DNA from: a virus
IMG/VR virus record: IMGVR_UViG_3300042385_000896
Location: 1 to 64,000 of that record
Length of the DNA: 64,000 nucleotides
Direction: 5' to 3' (one strand)
The position numbers and the translations under genes were made by a program. The notes under the pieces are model-generated. The model saw nothing but the letters and a program-made list of their open reading frames with translations, was not told the origin of the DNA and ran no database searches. Positions 61,682-64,000 of the stretch are shown here, one piece after another. How positions within the stretch are numbered: position 1 is the first letter of the stretch; each line of letters begins with the position of its first letter.

Positions 61682-61715
61682 AAAACAAAAAAAGGGACGA
61701 TTACTCGTCCCTTTT
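61682..61715 (-). terminator. Intrinsic terminator downstream of the major capsid gene
   Basis: The perfect stem AAAAGGGACGA / TCGTCCCTTTT with loop TTAC is followed by T7 on the minus strand. Confidence 0.9.
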
Positions 61716-61735
61716 CATATTATTTAAGATGTTGA

Positions 61736-63607
61736 TTATCTCAATTCTCTTAAGTCGAATGTTCTAACTCCATCAACTGTGATACGTCCGTAGAAACGGT
61801 TGTTAACCATTTTCTTAGCGTAACGTGTCATAATACCTTTAATAGGTGTGAAGTTGAATGGGTTATACATTGTAGGTGTTAATTGTAATGGTACATACGG
61901 TGCGTAGATGTAACCTGTGTCTAACAATGACGTTCCTTTATGTCCTACTAACACTGTGTTAGCTGGGAAGTAAGGGTCACGGTAAACTTGGTAACGACCT
62001 GCTAATGTTCCAACTCTTTCAATACCCATGTTGTATTGGTCTTGCTCTGGAGACGCGTTAGATACGTGGAAGTACTCTAAATCATCAAAAATAGCCGAAA
62101 TCTCAGAAGAAACTACAATCCAGTTAGCTCCACCTCTTAATGTAGATTTGTGGATTTGTGCTGACAATTGGTTAATTGCAGTAATTAATGTTTGATTCCA
62201 ATCTTTTTGAGTATAAGATGTAGTTTGAGAAATTCTTCTCCATCCGTTGTAATCCCAACGTAAGTTCCATGCCGCACCTTTACGTAAATCTCTTAAGATT
62301 TCACGGTCGATTTCAGCAGCAACTTGTTCAGATAATAAAGCCGTTAATTCAGCTTCAGCATCGATGTTGTGGAATGCAGCAACGTCTTGAGCTAACTCAG
62401 GAGACCATTGTGCTCTTAATTTTCTTTCTGTAACAGATACAGTAACTGAATCTAAGTCGAAAGAAACCTCACCGATTTTATCTTCAAATTCTAATTGTTC
62501 GTAACGTCTGAACGCTGCGTAGAATGATGTTCCTGAAGACGCTTCAGTAATAGTAGTACCTGTGTAACCATCTAAAGATGTAGAATCACAATCAGCACAT
62601 ACTGGACAAGATAAATCAACTTCTAAGTAGATACATCCGTTAGCGTCACATACGGTTTTAAACGAACCACCGTTACCTGCAGGGTTATTACCTGATGCCG
62701 CTGGCCAATTAGTTTGAACTGTATTACCGTAAGAAACGATTCCTTTACCATATTGTTGAGTAACAACTCTGAACAATAATGCTCCTGTTGAAACTGTACA
62801 TGGAGAACCTTCAGCAACTGTTAAACCAGCACCTGTAAAGATAACTAAATCAGATAAGAAAGATTCTGTATCCATTTCATTACCGTCAGGTCCGATTAAT
62901 TTACCAGCTCCTGTATCAGCGAAACCACACATTTTAACAATAACTTTTCTTGTGTTACCTGAAGCAATTTCAATACCATTTGCTGGTGCACCATCATTAA
63001 TAGTTGCATCAACTAATGACCCATTTGACCATGCTTGAATCAACGTACTTGCAGTGATTGCTGACCAACGACCTTTTGAATAATCGAATAAACCTGCTGG
63101 GTCTAAACCTGGTTCAGTTCCTTCGTAGAATAAGTCATAAAGGTTTTTAGCAACCGCTCCAGTTCCTGTGTAACCTGCATTTTGAGATGTTGGTCCGTTT
63201 GGTGCTCCTAGTGGTGCGTAGTGGTCTCCTGAAGATACATCACTCCATGGAGTGTTAGTACCACCTGAATACCCTTGAATTTTAGGTACAAAGAAGAATA
63301 ATTTACCGATTGGTAAATTCATCGCTTGTACTGATACGATGTCATTCGCTAATAATTTAGAGAATACACGTCTTACGATAGGGAATACAACAGTTTCAAA
63401 TGAACCTGAAGACCCGTCAGACGTTGCTTCGTTAATTAAGAAAGACGCTTGGTTCTCATATAACTGAGCTACGTTTTCTTTTAGGTGACCTTTAAGGCCT
63501 TCTAGGAATCCTAATTTATCCCATTTGTTGATAGTATCTTCTTTGATAACTTTAAGGTGTTTTAACCCGATGTTACCAACAAGACCTGATTCTAATAATG
63601 CTCCCAT
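61736..63607 (-). CDS. Major capsid protein, T4 gp23-like
   Basis: This 623-residue protein matches the gp23 family in its second half: WSPELAQDVAAFHNIDAEAE and LSEQVAAEIDREILRDLRKG, then YQVYRDPYFPANTVLVGHKG and TGYIYAPYVPLQLTPTMYNP. The N-terminal 60 residues are a charged helical propeptide ending in SFLINEATSDG. I58-x-E60 before A61 fits the T4 prohead protease consensus (L/I-x-E before A/G), close to the residue-65 cleavage of T4 gp23. A central insertion of about 100 residues with a CPVCADC cluster is unusual. A terminator follows; the probable scaffold gene precedes. Confidence 0.92.
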   Translation of the reverse strand: MGALLESGLVGNIGLKHLKVIKEDTINKWDKLGFLEGLKGHLKENVAQLYENQASFLINEATSDGSSGSFETVVFPIVRRVFSKLLANDIVSVQAMNLPIGKLFFFVPKIQGYSGGTNTPWSDVSSGDHYAPLGAPNGPTSQNAGYTGTGAVAKNLYDLFYEGTEPGLDPAGLFDYSKGRWSAITASTLIQAWSNGSLVDATINDGAPANGIEIASGNTRKVIVKMCGFADTGAGKLIGPDGNEMDTESFLSDLVIFTGAGLTVAEGSPCTVSTGALLFRVVTQQYGKGIVSYGNTVQTNWPAASGNNPAGNGGSFKTVCDANGCIYLEVDLSCPVCADCDSTSLDGYTGTTITEASSGTSFYAAFRRYEQLEFEDKIGEVSFDLDSVTVSVTERKLRAQWSPELAQDVAAFHNIDAEAELTALLSEQVAAEIDREILRDLRKGAAWNLRWDYNGWRRISQTTSYTQKDWNQTLITAINQLSAQIHKSTLRGGANWIVVSSEISAIFDDLEYFHVSNASPEQDQYNMGIERVGTLAGRYQVYRDPYFPANTVLVGHKGTSLLDTGYIYAPYVPLQLTPTMYNPFNFTPIKGIMTRYAKKMVNNRFYGRITVDGVRTFDLRELR

Positions 63608-63639
63608 TTTTTTGGTTTTTATTAATTTTTTAGTTTATT

Positions 63640-64000
63640 TTATTTTAATTTTGACATTAAATCTTTCATTCTTAAGAACTGAGGATTTTCGTATGTTTTA
63701 GACTCAATCAAGTTAGCCGAAGAACCTGTTGATGGAGAACTTTGAATGGTTCTTTCCATTGATTCATTCATTGGTTGACTTGTCGTAGCCGAAAGGTCAT
63801 CTTTTAATGTCTTATACAAGTTTTTAGATTCTTTAATAGTTTCAACACTATCAAAACGTCTTAAGATATTAATCTTCTCTTGTTTTGATGTCGAATGTTC
63901 TGTAAACAAACGTGTAGCATAAGCTAAGTTTGAATTAAACACTGCAACTTCGTTTAATTTATTTCTGAAAACGTTAAGTGCTTTTCTGTACTCTTCATTT
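63640..64000 (-). CDS. Probable prohead core/scaffold protein, C-terminal part (gp22-like position)
   Basis: The reading frame is open to the window edge; the first visible residues are NEEYRKALNVFRNKLNEVAV. A GTG at 63942 inside this helix is not a likely start. The 119 or so visible residues are helical and charged (FNSNLAYATRLFTEHSTSKQ, NILRRFDSVETIKESKNLYK) with a flexible Ser-rich C-terminus. Its place directly upstream of the gp23-like gene equals that of gene 22 in T4. The assignment rests on position and composition. Confidence 0.55.
   Translation of the reverse strand, partial: NEEYRKALNVFRNKLNEVAVFNSNLAYATRLFTEHSTSKQEKINILRRFDSVETIKESKNLYKTLKDDLSATTSQPMNESMERTIQSSPSTGSSANLIESKTYENPQFLRMKDLMSKLK

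Noticed and set aside
61665-61688. Upstream TTG start of the protein ending at 61251
   Set aside because: It would place the TATTTATA element inside the coding sequence; the ATG at 61664 gives a normal helical N-terminus.
63640-63942. Complete 100-residue gene starting at GTG 63942
   Set aside because: The frame stays open to the window edge and the GTG lies within a continuous helix, so this is the C-terminal part of a longer protein.
1-64000. tRNA genes, integrase or attachment sites, and insertion sequences
   Set aside because: I found no cloverleaf-like sequence, no recombinase or transposase motifs and no terminal inverted repeats; absence cannot be proven without a dedicated search.

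Overview
The window is a 64-kb segment of a tailed bacteriophage genome with a T4-type (myovirus-like) core and, most likely, a Bacteroidota (Flavobacteriia-like) host. The phage assignment rests on a gp23-family major capsid protein with a probable gp22-like scaffold fragment just upstream (right end), a gp5/VgrG-like baseplate hub, a gp55-like late sigma factor, PhoH, dUTPase, a DEDDy exonuclease and huge fibre genes. The host guess rests on the AT-rich sequence, the near absence of Shine-Dalgarno sequences, a few promoters of the TAnnTTTG type, and a secreted protein with a Flavobacteria-like signal peptide. The standard genetic code fits every gene.

Layout. (1) 1-2,670, minus strand: a truncated collagen-like fibre, a virion-type protein and a small Cys-rich protein with a (PT)n linker. 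(2) 2,763-13,474, plus strand: a tightly overlapping operon of glycosyltransferases (GT9, GT2-like, GT4 and a TibC/BAHT-type O-heptosyltransferase), two FkbM-type methyltransferases and a DUF6165-like protein. (3) 13,506-35,695, minus strand: two giant Gly-Ser-Thr repeat fibres (3,117 and 2,550 residues), a LamG-like protein, (PT)n-linker proteins and a 1,001-residue virion protein. (4) 35,746-38,366, plus strand: small conserved phage proteins, one with a WYL-like fold. (5) 38,479-49,564, plus strand: a second sugar locus (glycosyltransferases, nucleotidyltransferase, a very short DegT aminotransferase, methyltransferase, hexapeptide acyltransferase, MaoC-like hydratase) interleaved with exonuclease, dUTPase, PhoH and a degenerate HAD protein. 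(6) 49,564-56,623, plus strand: late sigma factor, then baseplate and virion genes. (7) 56,745-57,560: two small genes behind host-type promoters. (8) 57,593-64,000, mostly minus strand: proteins with OmpA-like, peptidoglycan-binding-like and annexin-like segments, a methylglyoxal synthase on the plus strand, a small structured RNA, the major capsid protein and the scaffold fragment.

How it may work together. The most interesting reading is a phage protein-glycosylation system. A glycosyltransferase operon that includes a protein O-heptosyltransferase-type domain sits between gigantic fibres made almost only of Gly, Ser and Thr, which are potential O-glycan acceptors. The second sugar locus could supply modified sugars. 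Late genes carry a recurrent TATTTATA element just upstream of their starts. This is the T4 late-promoter octamer in reverse-complement orientation, and the window also encodes a gp55-like sigma factor. Several proteins begin with short helical peptides ending in L/I-x-E, as does the capsid protein, which suggests capsid targeting and prohead-protease processing.
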